This document shows positions 26,406 through 35,412 of a DNA stretch of 64,000 bases, piece after piece (the first letter of the stretch is position 1; each line of letters begins with the position of its first letter). The translations under genes were made by a program, and so were the position numbers. Source of the stretch: Moraxella nonliquefaciens (GTDB taxonomy: Bacteria > Pseudomonadota > Gammaproteobacteria > Pseudomonadales > Moraxellaceae); the NCBI RefSeq assembly GCF_001679005.1, contig NZ_LXTW01000003.1, forward strand, positions 62,930-126,929. The letters run 5' to 3'. The notes beneath the pieces are model-generated. The model worked only from the letters and a program-made list of their open reading frames with translations, searched no databases and had not been told where the DNA came from.

Positions 26406-27133
26406 GCGTTTGCCCTCATGTGTTTTTGTTTAAGCATTTTTTTAGCGTAACGTTTGGCAGGGTTGGCACGCCACTCACCAAAGCTGATACAGGCAGTAAC
26501 GATTGCTGTTAGGCAAAGATAGACAAAAGCTGCCATCAGATAAAAGGTAAAAGGTTCTTGGGTGGACTGAGCGGCACGAGATGAATAATAAATCAAATCT
26601 TTTAGTCCGATGAGTGAGATGAGAGCGGTATCCTTTAAAAGCACCAAAAATAAATTACCCAAACCAGGTAAGGCAACGACCCACATCTGTGGCAAAATGA
26701 TGCGAAAAAAAGTTTGGGTAGGTTGCATGCCCAGCGACCAAGAGGCCTCCCATTGTCCTTTGGGAATCTCTTGAATTGCCATGCGAAATACTTCGGTGGC
26801 ATATGCTCCGAACATGACAGATAGAGCAGCCACACCTGGCCAAAAGCTGCCAATATCAATGCGTCCCCCATAACCAAATACTTCTTTGGCAAAAAATGAC
26901 ACGATGATATCACCGCCAAAATAGATGGCAAAGACCACAAGCAGTTCAGGGATGCCACGCACCAAGGTGGTGTAGATATTGGCAAAACTTTTAAATAGCC
27001 AGCCATTAGAGAGCTTGGCAGTTGCCCCCAACAGTCCGAAAATCAACCCAAAAATCAAGCTCGTTAAGCCCAGTTTTATGGTCAAAATCGTGCCTTGCCA
27101 AAGTAAATCAGTATATCCGTGAAGTTCTAACAT
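26402..27133 (-). CDS. artQ: Amino acid ABC transporter permease (ArtQ/HisQ-like)
   Basis: 243 residues, membrane permease with FANIYTTLVRGIPELLVVFAIYFG near the N-terminus and the EAA loop GQWEASWSLGMQPTQTFFRIILPQM. Its partner permease overlaps downstream. A terminator hairpin separates it from the upstream binding-protein gene, so the permeases are probably expressed at a lower level than the binding proteins. Confidence 0.88.
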   Translation of the reverse strand: MLELHGYTDLLWQGTILTIKLGLTSLIFGLIFGLLGATAKLSNGWLFKSFANIYTTLVRGIPELLVVFAIYFGGDIIVSFFAKEVFGYGGRIDIGSFWPGVAALSVMFGAYATEVFRMAIQEIPKGQWEASWSLGMQPTQTFFRIILPQMWVVALPGLGNLFLVLLKDTALISLIGLKDLIYYSSRAAQSTQEPFTFYLMAAFVYLCLTAIVTACISFGEWRANPAKRYAKKMLKQKHMRANA

Positions 27134-27174
27134 GGTGTGGCGGTCTTTATGGTTATTGTGTTGATGGTTTGAAT

Positions 27175-27204
27175 AAAAATAGACAAGGTCTGCTTGTCTA
27201 TTTT
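27175..27204 (-). terminator. Hairpin terminator between binding protein and permease genes
   Basis: 12-bp perfect stem (27176-27187 with 27193-27204) followed on the minus strand by a T-rich run. Placed after the second binding-protein gene, it probably adjusts the ratio of binding proteins to permeases. Confidence 0.75.
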
Positions 27205-27292
27205 GAGCGCATTGATTGTTAAGGAGAATGACCTTATCAAATTGTTAAAATAGAACAAAACGCTTATTTTAACAATTTTTCAAAAATTTTGC

Positions 27293-28147
27293 TTAATTAT
27301 TTTTGGCTGTATTGTTTGATGTATCCACAAAATCACTGACCGTCTGAATATCAGGGGTTTTGTCAGAGGGTGTGTTTGCAAAGTATTTTGCCATCAATTC
27401 ATCATATTTGCCATTGGCTTTTAGGTGTGCCAAAGCGGTGTTAAACTCGTCTTTTAAGGCATCATTTTTACGCACCGCAATGCCTACCTTATCATTAATA
27501 TCAATGGGCTTACCCTTAATTTCAAAGTTTGCACCTGCATCGGTTGCCAACCAATCAAAGGCTGGCACAAAGTCGGCAAGCATATAATCAATACGCCCTG
27601 CACTTAGGTCAAGATGAACTTTATCCTGCTTATCATAGGCTTTGATGATGGCATCGGGCTGATGTTTGGCAAGGTACTCACCTGAGACAGTGGTTTGTTG
27701 CACACCAACGGTCTTGCCTGCTAAGTCATTTATGGTGATGTTATCGCCTTTTTTACCAACCAATACCAGTCTATTATTAAAATAAGCATCAGAAAAATCA
27801 ACCACTTCTAAACGCTCTTTTGTGATGGACATGCCTGCCATGATGGCATCAGATTTGTTGGTTTGTAGGCTTGGGATTAGAATGTCCCAGTCCTGTGCTA
27901 CGATATCACAGTCAGCACCCATTTGGGTACATAGAGCATTGGCAAGGTCAATCTCAAAGCCGACCAGATTACCAGTATTATCCAAATAACTAAATGGCTT
28001 AAAACTTGATTCGGTAGCGATCAGTACTTTTTTGTTGTTATTTGTGTCATCGGTGGCAACAGTGGCGTCTGTGGATGTGGATTTGTCGCCCCCACAGGCA
28101 CTCAGAGCAAGGGTGGTTAATGCGATGGCTAAGTATTTGATTTTCAT
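27293..28147 (-). CDS. Amino acid ABC transporter substrate-binding lipoprotein (second copy)
   Basis: 284 residues. Lipoprotein signal MKIKYLAIALTTLALSAC (lipidated Cys at residue 18), then a family 3 solute-binding domain: LIATESSFKPFSYLDNTGNLVGFEIDLANALC, VAQDWDILIPSLQTNKSDAIMAGMSIT and KAYDKQDKVHLDLSAGRIDYMLAD. It tethers the capture of basic amino acids to the inner membrane. Paralog of the gene just upstream, with clear similarity (both use ITxERxxxVDFSxxYF). The pair may differ in specificity. Confidence 0.9.
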   Translation of the reverse strand: MKIKYLAIALTTLALSACGGDKSTSTDATVATDDTNNNKKVLIATESSFKPFSYLDNTGNLVGFEIDLANALCTQMGADCDIVAQDWDILIPSLQTNKSDAIMAGMSITKERLEVVDFSDAYFNNRLVLVGKKGDNITINDLAGKTVGVQQTTVSGEYLAKHQPDAIIKAYDKQDKVHLDLSAGRIDYMLADFVPAFDWLATDAGANFEIKGKPIDINDKVGIAVRKNDALKDEFNTALAHLKANGKYDELMAKYFANTPSDKTPDIQTVSDFVDTSNNTAKNN

Positions 28148-28206
28148 GATAAAGCCTTTTGGTTGGTGGGTGGTTTTAAACGATTACTCTTTGCAGGATA
28201 TGGCGA

Positions 28207-29067
28207 CTATTTAGTTTTGGCGGTGTTGGTAGGCTCAGTGACCACTTGCTCGGTGCTATCCACGGATGCAAGCGTGGCAGTATCACCAAAGTGTTGTTTT
28301 TCTAGCTCGGCAAGTTTGCCATTGGCTTTTAGGGTTATTAATGCTTTATCAAAATCAGATTTTAGGGTGTCGCCTTTACGCACAGCAATACCAAGATTGT
28401 CGTTATTATTTATCTCATCACCGACCAATCCAAAGCCATCATTACCTTGTTTTAACCAGTCCATGGCTGAGACTTTCTCCGCCATGACCGCATGATTTCG
28501 CCCTAATTTTAGGTCAGAATAAGACTCGGCATAGGTGCCATGGAGTTGAACACGGTTGCCATCTTTGCCATCATACCTTTGGGTGATGTAGTCTGCCCCT
28601 GTGGTAGAACGCTGACTGCCTAGTATCTGATTTTTAATATGGTTAGGGTCAAATGAACCATCGGTTTTAGATATCCATACGATGGTATTGGAAAAATATG
28701 GTTCGGAGAAATCAACCTGTGCTTGGCGTTCGGGCGTGATGGATATACCAGCGATGACCGCATCATATTTGTTGGTTAAAAGACCAGGTAATAAGCCATC
28801 CCAATCTTGTGACACAACCTCACAATTTGCCTTGATTTCATTGCAGACAGCATGGATGACATCAACATCAAAGCCAACAATCTTACCATCAGCGTTTAGT
28901 TTGTTAAAGGGCGGATAATTGGCTTCTGTGGCGATGACCAAATTTCTGGCTTCACCAGTTTGGGCGGTGGTATCTGCCATGGCGGTATCGGCAGGTTTGT
29001 TACCCCCACAAGCAACCAAGGTACTTACTGCCAGCAGGCTTAGGGAGAATTTGCTAAGTGTGTTCAT
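28207..29067 (-). CDS. Amino acid ABC transporter substrate-binding lipoprotein (first copy)
   Basis: 286 residues. Lipoprotein signal to LVAC (Cys at residue 20). Family 3 binding domain with VIATEANYPPFNKLNADGKIVGFDVDVIHAVC, SQDWDGLLPGLLTNKYDAVIAGISITPERQAQVDFSEPYF. C-terminal tail is Thr/Val-rich. Follows the ATPase gene by 55 bases and precedes its paralog by 59 bases, so it is part of the same operon. ArtI/ArgT-like. Ligand unknown. Confidence 0.9.
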   Translation of the reverse strand: MNTLSKFSLSLLAVSTLVACGGNKPADTAMADTTAQTGEARNLVIATEANYPPFNKLNADGKIVGFDVDVIHAVCNEIKANCEVVSQDWDGLLPGLLTNKYDAVIAGISITPERQAQVDFSEPYFSNTIVWISKTDGSFDPNHIKNQILGSQRSTTGADYITQRYDGKDGNRVQLHGTYAESYSDLKLGRNHAVMAEKVSAMDWLKQGNDGFGLVGDEINNNDNLGIAVRKGDTLKSDFDKALITLKANGKLAELEKQHFGDTATLASVDSTEQVVTEPTNTAKTK

Positions 29068-29122
29068 GATAATCCTTATATTAAATTGAGTTTAAAACAA
29101 TCATCGGTTCGTTGCTATGGTA

Positions 29123-29893
29123 TTATTGATGAGATGCCATAAATTCTTTGACACGTTCGGATTTAGGATTTTCAAAAACCTCGCTGGGTGTACCCATCTC
29201 TTCAATACGTCCTTGATGCAAAAAGACAACCTTAGTTGATACTTCTTTGGCAAATCGCATCTCGTGAGTAACAATAAGCATGGTACGCCCTTCACTGGCA
29301 AGTTCACGCATGACCGCCAACACTTCATTGACCAGTTCTGGATCTAGGGCGGAGGTGGGCTCATCAAATAGCAAAACCCTAGGTTTCATGGCAAGCGAGC
29401 GAGCGATTGCCACACGTTGACGCTGACCACCTGATAAGTTGTCAGGATAGGCGTCTTTTTTGTCCAGCAGTCCCACTTTACTAAGCAGGCGTTCACCCTC
29501 GGTGATGGCATCTGCCTTATTCATGCCCAGTACATGAATGGGTGCTTCGGTGATATTTTCTAAAATGGTTTTGTGTGGCCATAGGTTAAACGACTGGAAC
29601 ACAAAGCCTATCTTAGAGCGAAGTTTTTCAAGTTGTTTGGGGTTTTTGGCAACAAGCTCACCTTTTTTATGGGTCAATTGCAGTTCTTCATCGCCCATAA
29701 AAATCTTGCCAGCACTGGGCTTTTCTAACAGATTGATACAGCGAAGTAAGGTGGATTTGCCCGAGCCCGATGACCCTAAGATGCTGATGACATCGCCATC
29801 ATAAGCGGTCAAAGAGACACCTTTTAAAACTTTAAGCGAACCATAATTTTTGTGAATGTCTTGTAAATCAAGGGCGATGGGGCGGTCAGTCAT
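29123..29893 (-). CDS. artP: Amino acid ABC transporter ATP-binding protein
   Basis: 256 residues with Walker A GSSGSGKST, signature LSGGQRQR, Walker B LLFDEPTSALD and switch VTHEMRFA. The order and spacing are those of HisP/ArtP/GlnQ ATPases, including PHKTILENITEAPIHVLGMNKADA. First gene of an artP-type operon (ATPase, two binding proteins, two permeases) running toward lower coordinates. The 314-base region upstream to ccmC is AT-rich and may hold its promoter. Confidence 0.93.
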   Translation of the reverse strand: MTDRPIALDLQDIHKNYGSLKVLKGVSLTAYDGDVISILGSSGSGKSTLLRCINLLEKPSAGKIFMGDEELQLTHKKGELVAKNPKQLEKLRSKIGFVFQSFNLWPHKTILENITEAPIHVLGMNKADAITEGERLLSKVGLLDKKDAYPDNLSGGQRQRVAIARSLAMKPRVLLFDEPTSALDPELVNEVLAVMRELASEGRTMLIVTHEMRFAKEVSTKVVFLHQGRIEEMGTPSEVFENPKSERVKEFMASHQ

Positions 29894-30206
29894 GAATTTC
29901 TCGGTTATTTTCTAAAATAAAAAGTTAATCGTATATTTTGAACAAATATGATAAAAAAGGCAAATCATTTTTAGCAAAATTAGTAAAATTTTTTAATTTT
30001 TTCATCAATTTGTCAAAATAATGATAAAAAGAGTAAAATATACGAAATGTATTTTAAGATGGGGTATGTTTTGGGCAAATTTGTATGATTTTTACCAAAG
30101 CGACCATTTTTGATTTTTCGCTAATTACTGACAATTGTCAAAAATATGCTATAATTAGCCATTTAACTTTTACTGCCATTAATGTTGTTACGGTGAGCCA
30201 TGCCAG
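29894..30206. promoter_or_regulatory. AT-rich divergent promoter region between artP and ccmC
   Basis: No gene here. On the plus strand, TGC-TATAAT at 30147-30155 is an extended -10 about 50 bases before ccmC. On the minus strand the region is AT-rich with several weak -10-like sites for artP. I see no clear repressor operator. Confidence 0.5.
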
Positions 30207-30998
30207 ATGCCCAAAAATAAAACCACGACCACCAAAAATACAGGATTTTTTAATCGTCTGTGGCAGGGTTTTTTGACAACCGTTGGCACAGAGCGATTTT
30301 TTAAGATGTTCTCACCGTGGGTCAAATACCTGCTTGCCATCGCCTTTGTGTTTATTGGTGTCAGCACCATTTGGGGTTTGGCATTTGCTCCGCCTGACTA
30401 CTTACAAAAAGACAGCTATCGTATCATCTTTATTCATGTACCCATGGCAAGCCTTGCCATGAGCGTCTATTTTGCCATGAGTGTGCTTGGGGTCATCTTT
30501 TTGGTATGGAAAATTAAAACCGCCAACATTGTTGCCCAAGCCATCGCTCCCATGGGTTTGATGGCGTGTGTACTGGCCTTGATAACAGGTTCTATTTGGG
30601 GCAGACCGACATGGGGCAGTTATTGGGTGTGGGATGCACGTTTGACATCCATGTTGATTTTGGCATTTTTGTATGTGGGGGTAATGGCATTATTTAGTGC
30701 CTTTGAGCATAGCCAAAATCGGGGTAAAGCGGCGGCGATTTTATCCATCGTCGGAGCGGTCAATCTGCCAATCATCAAATACTCGGTGGATTGGTGGAAT
30801 ACCCTACATCAAGGGGCAACTTTTACCGTTACCAATGCCCCAAAAATGCCAACCTCCATGTGGGCACCTCTGCTGATTATGTTATTGGGTGTGTATTTTT
30901 TGGTAGCAGCACTTGCCATTTATCGCACCAATTCCTTGATTTTGCAACGTGAACATAATAAAGCATGGGTAGCCAACTACCTAAATACAAAAAAATAG
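30207..30998 (+). CDS. ccmC: Haem exporter permease CcmC
   Basis: 263 residues. Six hydrophobic segments and the tryptophan-rich haem-handling motif WGSYWVWDARLTSM (the WWD domain) are present, with flanking histidines (IIFIHVPMA, and WNTLHQGA). CcmC binds haem at the periplasmic face and loads it on CcmE. First gene of ccmCDE. ccmAB are not next to it and must lie elsewhere or be absent. The first 40 residues are polar and Lys/Thr-rich, an N-terminal extension. Confidence 0.95.
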   Translation: MPKNKTTTTKNTGFFNRLWQGFLTTVGTERFFKMFSPWVKYLLAIAFVFIGVSTIWGLAFAPPDYLQKDSYRIIFIHVPMASLAMSVYFAMSVLGVIFLVWKIKTANIVAQAIAPMGLMACVLALITGSIWGRPTWGSYWVWDARLTSMLILAFLYVGVMALFSAFEHSQNRGKAAAILSIVGAVNLPIIKYSVDWWNTLHQGATFTVTNAPKMPTSMWAPLLIMLLGVYFLVAALAIYRTNSLILQREHNKAWVANYLNTKK

Positions 30999-31018
30999 CT
31001 AGCTCAAAGAGGCAAGCG

Positions 31019-31237
31019 ATGACACCACATTTTCAAAACTTTCAAGACTTCATCCACATGAATGGGCATGGCGTTTATGTGTGGGCAAGTTATGGCATTA
31101 CTTTTTTACTCATCTTTGGGCTTATTTGGTACACTTTTGCCGAACGCAAAAAGATTATAAGAGAGCTTTATCAAAAAAATATCAGATTGACCAATAAACA
31201 ACGTCAAAAATTAAACCAAAACAGTCCCCTCTCTTAA
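31019..31237 (+). CDS. ccmD: Haem exporter subunit CcmD
   Basis: 72 residues from ATG 31019, chosen for the AGAGG site and because MTPHFQNFQDFIHMNGHGVYVWASYGITF is the family N-terminus. One membrane segment followed by a long basic tail (AERKKIIRELYQ, then Gln/Asn/Lys-rich). Small adaptor that holds CcmE to CcmC. Lies between ccmC and ccmE, spaced 20 and 24 bases. Confidence 0.93.
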   Translation: MTPHFQNFQDFIHMNGHGVYVWASYGITFLLIFGLIWYTFAERKKIIRELYQKNIRLTNKQRQKLNQNSPLS

Positions 31238-31261
31238 CATTTAAACTAAAAAAGGCATTTT

Positions 31262-31789
31262 ATGAATCCAACTCGCCAAAAAAAACTCATGTGGGTCATT
31301 GCCATGCTTTTGGGTGTGGCACTGGCAGTCGGACTGATTTTGTATGCCATCGGTCAGCAGACGGATTATTATTTTGACCCTACTGCCATCAGTGCTGGCA
31401 AAGCACCCAAAAATAAGCGTATCCGTGCAGGGGGCATGGTGGTGGCAGGTTCGGTCAAGCGAGACCCAAATGACCCATTAAATGTCCAATTTGAGGTAAC
31501 TGATTACAAGGCGGTTGTGCCAATGACCTATCGTGGCGTGCTGCCTGATTTATTTGCCGAAAACTCAGGAGTTGTGGCAACAGGCACATTACAAGGAGAT
31601 ACGTTTGTAGCAAGTGAAGTGCTTGCCAAACATGATGAAAATTATATGCCCCCCGAGGTTGCCAAATCCCTAAAATCTGAACATGCCAAACAAGGGACGG
31701 ACATCAATAACGGGCAATTTATCCCCGCCACAAGCATGGATGAGATTGACCAAAGGCAAGCAGAGCAAATCCAAAATCAACATCAATGA
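31262..31789 (+). CDS. ccmE: Periplasmic haem chaperone CcmE
   Basis: 175 residues. N-terminal membrane anchor, then a beta-barrel domain with RAGGMVVAGSV, GVLPDLFAENSGVVATGTL and LAKHDENYMPPEV, where His124 forms the covalent bond to haem. Carries haem to the CcmFH lyase. Gln/Ile-rich tail of no known role. After it, genes on the opposite strand begin; ccmF, ccmG and ccmH are not in this window. Confidence 0.95.
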   Translation: MNPTRQKKLMWVIAMLLGVALAVGLILYAIGQQTDYYFDPTAISAGKAPKNKRIRAGGMVVAGSVKRDPNDPLNVQFEVTDYKAVVPMTYRGVLPDLFAENSGVVATGTLQGDTFVASEVLAKHDENYMPPEVAKSLKSEHAKQGTDINNGQFIPATSMDEIDQRQAEQIQNQHQ

Positions 31790-31864
31790 TGCTTGTAGAT
31801 GGTTGTTAAAAAGTTTGGGGAGGGTTGTTAAAAAGATAGTTAAGCAGTCAATCATCACGCCAAA

Positions 31865-32383
31865 TCACGCAGGTGATACACCTCTTTTGTAGCATACAAA
31901 TGTAAAACTGATGCCACTTTTATCGTCTGTCTGCTTATCTGACCGCCATACCTCATCAAAATCGTCTGTTATATTAGGATAATACGTGTCGCCTTGTATA
32001 TCCAAATCCACCTCTGTGATTTGTAATACATCTGCCAGGCTTAGACTTTGACGATAAATCTCACCTCCGCCGATGATAAATATGCTGTCCTTACCCAGTT
32101 TTGACGCATCATCTTTGGCGTTATTGATGGCTGTGGTCAAATCATAAGCCACCATCACGCCATCAGCTGTCCATGCTCTATCTCGTGTGATGACATGATG
32201 GCTGCGATTGGGCAAAGGACGACCGAGCGATTCAAAGGTTTTTCGCCCCATGACAATCACACCTTCTGTGGTAATCTCTTTAAAATGCTTTAAATCAGCA
32301 GGAATGTGCCAAGCTAAGTCATTATCCTTACCAATGCAGTTTTGACGGTCTTTGGCGACCACATGGATGATTTTTGTCATCAT
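31865..32383 (-). CDS. folA: Dihydrofolate reductase
   Basis: 172 residues. Classic DHFR motifs: VAKDRQNCIGKDNDLAWHIPADLKHFKEIT with the substrate Asp, VIVMGRKTFESLGRPLPNRSHHVITRD and SIFIIGGGEIYRQSL. Regenerates tetrahydrofolate used by ThyA. thyA ends six bases upstream, so the two genes form a thyA-folA operon. ATG at 32383 and a second ATG directly after it; either may be used. Confidence 0.96.
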   Translation of the reverse strand: MMTKIIHVVAKDRQNCIGKDNDLAWHIPADLKHFKEITTEGVIVMGRKTFESLGRPLPNRSHHVITRDRAWTADGVMVAYDLTTAINNAKDDASKLGKDSIFIIGGGEIYRQSLSLADVLQITEVDLDIQGDTYYPNITDDFDEVWRSDKQTDDKSGISFTFVCYKRGVSPA

Positions 32384-32389
32384 CGCTCC

Positions 32390-33232
32390 TTATATCGCCA
32401 CATCTGCTTTGATGCGTTCATGTGATTGATAATCCATGATTTTAATGTCATCAAAGCCAAAATCAAACAAGCTATCAATATCAGTATTTAATGCTAATTG
32501 ACAAAGTGGCAATGGCTTACGGGTCAGTTGTAATTTGGTCTGTTCAAAGTGGTTATGATACAAATGCGTATCTCCCCCTGTCCACACAAAATCACCCACA
32601 TCCAGACCACATACCTGAGCAACCATGTGGGTTAATAGGGCATAGCTTGCAATATTAAAAGGCACACCCAAAAACACATCCGCACTACGCTGATAAAGCT
32701 GACATGACAGTTTGTCATTTGCCACATAAAACTGGAACAGCGTATGACAAGGCGGTAGAGCAACTTGTCCTGCTTCAATCGGATTCCAGCCTGAGACAAT
32801 GAGACGCCGAGAGTTGGGATTGGTTTTTATTTCGTTTACAAGCCAACTAAGCTGGTCAAAGCCATCCGCTTGATATGAGCCATCGGTGTTTTTGGTTGCT
32901 CCAAAGTTACGCCATTGATGACCGTATATCGCCCCCAAATCACCCTCCTGTCTGCCAAATCGTGCCGTCTGTTCAGCGCTTGCCCACTCATCCCAAATGG
33001 TTACGCCATTATCTTGTAAATATTTGACGTGAGTATCACCCTTAATAAACCACAAAAGTTCATAAATGATGGATTTCATGTGTACTTTTTTTGTGGTGAG
33101 TAGTGGAAAGCCATCTGTCAAATCAAACCGCATTTGATGACCAAAAATGGAGCGAGTGCCTGTGCCTGTGCGATCGGATTTGTCCGTGCCGTGGTTTAGG
33201 ATGTGAGATAACAGTGCTAGGTATTGTTTCAT
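32390..33232 (-). CDS. thyA: Thymidylate synthase
   Basis: 280 residues from ATG 33232, chosen because MKQYLALLSHILNHGTDK is the conserved family start. Catalytic Cys in LPPCHTLFQFYV, phosphate-binding DRTGTGTRSIFGHQ, and the QRSADVFLGVPFNIASYALL block. Converts dUMP to dTMP using methylene-tetrahydrofolate. Operon with folA. Length 280 is close to the usual 264, with a 60-residue region (HVKYLQDNGVTIWDEWASAEQTARFGRQEGDLG) of the long ThyA type. Confidence 0.97.
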   Translation of the reverse strand: MKQYLALLSHILNHGTDKSDRTGTGTRSIFGHQMRFDLTDGFPLLTTKKVHMKSIIYELLWFIKGDTHVKYLQDNGVTIWDEWASAEQTARFGRQEGDLGAIYGHQWRNFGATKNTDGSYQADGFDQLSWLVNEIKTNPNSRRLIVSGWNPIEAGQVALPPCHTLFQFYVANDKLSCQLYQRSADVFLGVPFNIASYALLTHMVAQVCGLDVGDFVWTGGDTHLYHNHFEQTKLQLTRKPLPLCQLALNTDIDSLFDFGFDDIKIMDYQSHERIKADVAI

Positions 33233-33397
33233 GGGTTTTTCTCTTTTAGGGCGTGTTAAATGTCGGTATTTGTAATGAAAAATAGGGGAAATCGCACGTT
33301 TTTCAAGGATTTTGACGATGAAAAACAAGATTTAGTCATTTTTCATGCAAAAATGATTTAAAACATTAAGTTTTTGCCTTATTTTATAAAAATGTTA

Positions 33398-33895
33398 TCA
33401 ACGCTTAACACGCTCTAACAACTGTTCAAAAAATACCAATGTGGTTTTGGTATCAAAATAATGCTCATTTAGGCGAATATAAGTGGCATTCATTTTGGCA
33501 AATTGTTGCCAATCACCTTTTTCATCTTGATAAATAAACGCTAATGTATATATCAATTTACCTGAACTGGGATGTTTTACTTCATGGAAGTGTAGTTTGC
33601 ATGCTTCATAGGATAAATATCTGGGTTTGATAAGTCCATGCTCTACAAAAGCGATTTTGTCAGGATATAATATCAGTCTTGGTTTTTGATATAAAAATGC
33701 CATGACACCAAACAGGATAAATATGACAATGCCAAATATCATACCAAACATATTTTTGCCGATAAAACCAGTGATTGCAAAAAATAAAGAAATCAGTAGA
33801 AAAAATACAGCAAAAATAAGACCAATACGCCCAAAATAAACATAAACCCCAATCGGAAATTCAAAAGTTTTTCCGTCAAAGGTAAATGTATTCAT
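33398..33895 (-). CDS. Hypothetical membrane protein, tandem paralog 1
   Basis: 165 residues with two hydrophobic segments (IGLIFAVFFLLISLFFAITG, then GMIFGIVIFILFGVMAFLYQ) near the N-terminus and a cytosolic or periplasmic C-terminal domain. Similar to the next gene: both begin M(N/S)TFTFDGKxFEFPI and have KPxxILxxDK after the membrane part. Overlaps the upstream paralog by 4 bases. No known family recognised. Confidence 0.7.
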   Translation of the reverse strand: MNTFTFDGKTFEFPIGVYVYFGRIGLIFAVFFLLISLFFAITGFIGKNMFGMIFGIVIFILFGVMAFLYQKPRLILYPDKIAFVEHGLIKPRYLSYEACKLHFHEVKHPSSGKLIYTLAFIYQDEKGDWQQFAKMNATYIRLNEHYFDTKTTLVFFEQLLERVKR

Positions 33896-34392
33896 GTAAT
33901 ATCTCTTAATTTAAACCTATTAAAAAATGCTAAGGTTTTTTGTTTGTCAAAATGATATTTTTGATTGCCAAAAGATACATTTTTTGGGTTAAGATAAATA
34001 AGCAGTTTTTCCTTATCTTTATCATTTTTATCAAGGGTATAAAAATACAATAAAGACTGCTTGCCGTTTTGGTTTGTTATTGTCTGTTCCAAAAAATGCA
34101 AGTCCTGCCAAGCGATATGCCGTGGTATGGGTCTTATCATGACCACCTTGTCGGTGTGTAATATCATGGCAGGCTTTTTTGTGGATAATAATACCGATGT
34201 TATCAATAGTGCAAATACGGCATATATCGCTAATGCCCATGCGTTTTGGGTAATTATGGCAAACCCCACCGCCACACCAAAGCCGATAAGGTTTATGAGT
34301 ATGGCGGTTAGTAGGGCTTTTTCCGAATGGGGCGTGGTGTAGACAGCAATCGGAAATTCAAAATTTTTACCGTCAAAGGTAAATGTACTCAT
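33892..34392 (-). CDS. Hypothetical membrane protein, tandem paralog 2
   Basis: 166 residues with two hydrophobic segments (ALLTAILINLIGFGVAVGFAII, WALAIYAVFALLITSVLL) and a C-terminal domain ending YHFDKQKTLAFFNRFKLRDIT. Paralog of the downstream gene. A third C-terminal fragment lies immediately upstream (34393-34480), indicating repeated tandem duplication. Function unknown. Confidence 0.7.
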   Translation of the reverse strand: MSTFTFDGKNFEFPIAVYTTPHSEKALLTAILINLIGFGVAVGFAIITQNAWALAIYAVFALLITSVLLSTKKPAMILHTDKVVMIRPIPRHIAWQDLHFLEQTITNQNGKQSLLYFYTLDKNDKDKEKLLIYLNPKNVSFGNQKYHFDKQKTLAFFNRFKLRDIT

Positions 34393-34480
34393 GTAATATT
34401 TCCCAATTTAATCCTATTAAAAAATGCTAAGGTTTTTTGTTTGTCAAAATGATATTTTTGATTGCCAAAATACGTATTTT
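34393..34480 (-). pseudogene. C-terminal remnant of a third copy of the paralog family
   Basis: Reads NQKYHFDKQKTLAFFNRIKLGNIT, nearly identical to the last residues of the gene at 33892-34392 (NQKYHFDKQKTLAFFNRFKLRDIT), followed by a stop just upstream of the second copy. No N-terminal part is present between it and lgt, so only the last 25 codons or so survive. Confidence 0.85.
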
Positions 34481-34528
34481 TTTAAATTAGGATAGGTAGG
34501 GGCAATTTATTCGCCTAATATTTTTGCA

Positions 34529-35404
34529 TTAGGATTTTTGCCAGTCATAAATCTGTCTTTTCTGGGCAAGAGCCATTAACACCACTCCTGCAATAATCAT
34601 CGGTAGGCTGTATAATTGCCCCTTACTCATCCATCCAAAAATCAACTCATAGCCCACATCAGGCTGGCGGAAAAACTCGGTAATAAAACGGCTATATCCA
34701 TAGCCTAGCAAGAATAAGGCAGACACGGCATAACGTGGACGTGGCTTGGCACTAAACCACCATAAGAGGATAAATAACAGTACGCCCTCTGTAAAGGCTT
34801 GATAAAGCTGGCTTGGGTGGCGGGGCAGTAGGTAGTATTCGCCCATTTGCACGGCAATCTCATGTAAACTCGGGTCAGCATTGATAAGTTCATGGTCAGC
34901 ATGCACCGCTTGGGGAAAGTGCATGAGATGAGCATAATCGCCATGCGACACCCGTCCCCACAGTTCGCCATTAATGAAGTTACCAAGCCGTCCAAAAAGT
35001 AGCCCAAGCGGTACACATGGGGCGATAAAATCCAATACGGTAAAGGCAGGTTTTTTGTATTTATGCCCAAAAAAGAACATGGCAACCAATACGCCAACAA
35101 AACCACCGTGAAAACTCATGCCCCCCTCCCATACCTTGAACAGATAAGCAGGATTTGCCAAAAATTCGCCAAAATTATACAAAATCACATAGCCAATGCG
35201 ACCACCCAAAATCACGCCCATCGCCCCAAAGAATATCAAATCAGAGACCATCTCACCACTAAAATCACGCCGTTTTTTGCCACGATAAGTTGCCAATATA
35301 TAGGCAGACAAAAAGGCAAGCAGGTACATAAGTCCATACCAATGCACTTGTAAAAAGCCCAAATCAAGGGCGACGGGGTCAAATTGGGGATGTGTGATTG
35401 CCAT
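34529..35404 (-). CDS. lgt: Prolipoprotein diacylglyceryl transferase
   Basis: 291 residues, seven hydrophobic segments, with the Lgt signature GRLGNFINGELWGR and the conserved HGGFVGVLVA and YGYSRFITEFFRQPD stretches. Attaches diacylglycerol from phosphatidylglycerol to the lipobox cysteine of prolipoproteins, the step before LspA. Its leader holds a 16-bp hairpin that ends nine bases before the start codon. The gene stands alone downstream of an independent lipoprotein gene on the same strand. Confidence 0.97.
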   Translation of the reverse strand: MAITHPQFDPVALDLGFLQVHWYGLMYLLAFLSAYILATYRGKKRRDFSGEMVSDLIFFGAMGVILGGRIGYVILYNFGEFLANPAYLFKVWEGGMSFHGGFVGVLVAMFFFGHKYKKPAFTVLDFIAPCVPLGLLFGRLGNFINGELWGRVSHGDYAHLMHFPQAVHADHELINADPSLHEIAVQMGEYYLLPRHPSQLYQAFTEGVLLFILLWWFSAKPRPRYAVSALFLLGYGYSRFITEFFRQPDVGYELIFGWMSKGQLYSLPMIIAGVVLMALAQKRQIYDWQKS

Positions 35405-35412
35405 AAAAAACC

